A DNA stretch of 5,852 bases from JBBTXL01 sp038062295 (GTDB taxonomy: Bacteria > Patescibacteriota > Minisyncoccia > GWC2-36-17 > WO2-46-25): assembly GCA_038062295.1 (NCBI GenBank), contig JBBTXL010000062.1, forward strand, positions 1 through 5,852, read 5' to 3'. This document shows, in pieces, positions 5,674-5,852 of this stretch (positions are counted from its first letter, which is position 1; every line of letters starts with the position of its first letter). The position numbers and the translations under genes are program-made. The notes under the pieces were generated by a model. That model saw only the letters and a list, made by a program, of their open reading frames with translations. It was not told where the DNA came from and did no database searches.

Positions 5674-5779
5674 GTGGGGTTTTGCCCCAGACGGAATTGG
5701 TATCCGTCTCTTTTTGAAAAAACCGAGGAATCACAGCCCTGCTAAGCAGGAGCTCGAGCGTGGACCATCTCTCCTCCAT
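5654..5779 (-). CDS. Possible 41-codon small ORF (weak)
   Basis: ATG at 5779, TAA at 5656-5654. The peptide starts MEERWSTLELLLSRAV and ends with a basic KTPQKPRAR. In its favour, it starts about 11 nt after the predicted start of a strong promoter, and its stop lies inside a terminator-like hairpin, as in the neighbouring thrS. Against it, there is no Shine-Dalgarno, the ATG is inside a predicted stem, no family is recognised, and an open stretch of this length is expected by chance about one time in seven. The same DNA may simply encode a structured RNA. Confidence 0.2.
   Translation of the reverse strand: MEERWSTLELLLSRAVIPRFFQKETDTNSVWGKTPQKPRAR
5689..5715 (+). terminator. Hairpin with T-tract, terminator-like on the plus strand
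   Basis: AGACGGA (5689-5695) pairs with TCCGTCT (5703-5709) around a 7-nt loop, followed by CTTTTT. This is a proper intrinsic terminator shape for plus-strand transcription, but no plus-strand gene is visible between it and the thrS terminator. It may back up thrS termination. Confidence 0.45.
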
Positions 5780-5785
5780 CGGTTT
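5720..5785 (-). other. Long-range hairpin ending in a U6 tract (minus strand)
   Basis: Plus-strand AAACCGAGGA (5720-5729) pairs with TCC-A-TCGGTTT (5775-5785), 10 bp with a single bulged base. Inside it CCTGC/GCAGG (5738-5742 with 5746-5750) and the palindrome GCTCGAGC (5752-5759) can form further structure. On the minus strand the stem runs directly into TTTTTTC. The U6 run is partly complementary to the following AAAAAG, so an alternative fold exists. Confidence 0.45.
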
Positions 5786-5796
5786 ACGATAATACC

Positions 5797-5824
5797 AGTA
5801 TACTCATTTCCTAAATTCTGTCAA
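5797..5824 (-). promoter_or_regulatory. Sigma70-type promoter (minus strand), upstream of the hairpin chain
   Basis: On the minus strand TTGACA (5824-5819) is followed after 16 bp by TATACT (5802-5797). The hexamers match 11 of 12 consensus positions. The predicted start is near 5790. It drives transcription into the four-hairpin region. Confidence 0.6.
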
Positions 5825-5852
5825 TGGACACTATCAACAAACAAAAAATTAT

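Larger units (their letters stand above)
5637..5790 (-). ncRNA. Candidate structured transcript with four consecutive hairpins
   Basis: Starting near 5790 from the TTGACA-16-TATACT promoter, the minus-strand RNA would fold into hairpin 1 (5785-5720), hairpin 2 (5709-5689), hairpin 3 (5689-5675, CCCCA pairing with TGGGG) and hairpin 4 (5673-5637). Hairpin 1 is followed at once by UUUUUU, so transcription might stop there (about 70 nt) or continue to hairpin 4 (about 155 nt). I checked for tRNA, SRP RNA, T-box and 6S features and found none. It may be a small RNA or the leader/mRNA of the short ORF. Confidence 0.35.

Noticed and set aside
5731..5785. tRNA-Ser-like look (CTGCTAA loop, GGAGAGATGG on the other strand)
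   Set aside because: The bases flanking CTGCTAA do not form a 5-bp anticodon stem, there is no TTCGA T-loop and no acceptor stem on either strand.
5824..5852. ATG near the right edge opening a frame (MDTINKQKI) that runs out of the window
   Set aside because: Only about nine codons are visible, there is no Shine-Dalgarno, and the ATG overlaps the -35 of a minus-strand promoter. It could be the start of a next gene but cannot be supported.
1..5852. CRISPR arrays, insertion sequences with transposases, rRNA or tRNA genes
   Set aside because: No regularly spaced direct repeats, transposase motifs or conserved RNA-gene segments were seen on either strand.

Overview
The window looks like a compact bacterial chromosome segment, most plausibly from a Patescibacteria/CPR-type organism. 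That placement is an inference. It rests on a threonyl-tRNA synthetase without a TGS domain, a DNA polymerase III alpha subunit that stops right after its OB fold, a small stand-alone GIY-YIG nuclease of a kind common in that group, very short intergenic gaps, and stop codons lying at or inside terminator hairpins. UGA is not read through in any main gene, so the standard bacterial code fits and the Gracilibacteria-type UGA=Gly code does not.

Layout. (1) 2-2212, plus strand: the 3' two-thirds of dnaE, cut by the window edge. (2) 2216-2257: a bidirectional terminator between convergent genes. (3) 3231-2263, minus strand: a two-gene unit, a DUF218/YdcF-like protein (GTG start) followed 15 nt later by a small one-TM protein with two cysteine pairs. 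Its promoter is at about 3337-3309. (4) 3341-3679: a divergent plus-strand promoter leads into a 304-bp cassette. The cassette is a GIY-YIG nuclease ORF enclosed by a 24-bp inverted repeat (23 of 24 paired), and the outer edge of the right arm contains the thrS start codon. (5) 3677-5464, plus strand: complete thrS, ending in a bidirectional terminator. (6) 5494-5852: no convincing protein gene. It holds two strong minus-strand sigma70-type promoters, a chain of four hairpins, a candidate small RNA ending at the thrS terminator, and a weak 41-codon ORF.

How it works together. dnaE (replication) and thrS (translation) are housekeeping genes. The minus-strand pair between them is of unknown function. 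The most unusual object is the GIY-YIG cassette, which sits exactly between what looks like the thrS promoter and the thrS AUG. Both arms end in CATG, so it could be an inserted element with a 4-bp target duplication. Joining the flanks without the cassette would place the -10 box about 7 bp before the AUG, giving a leaderless thrS. In the present arrangement the cassette supplies the thrS leader and Shine-Dalgarno, and the RNA arms could fold over the thrS start.
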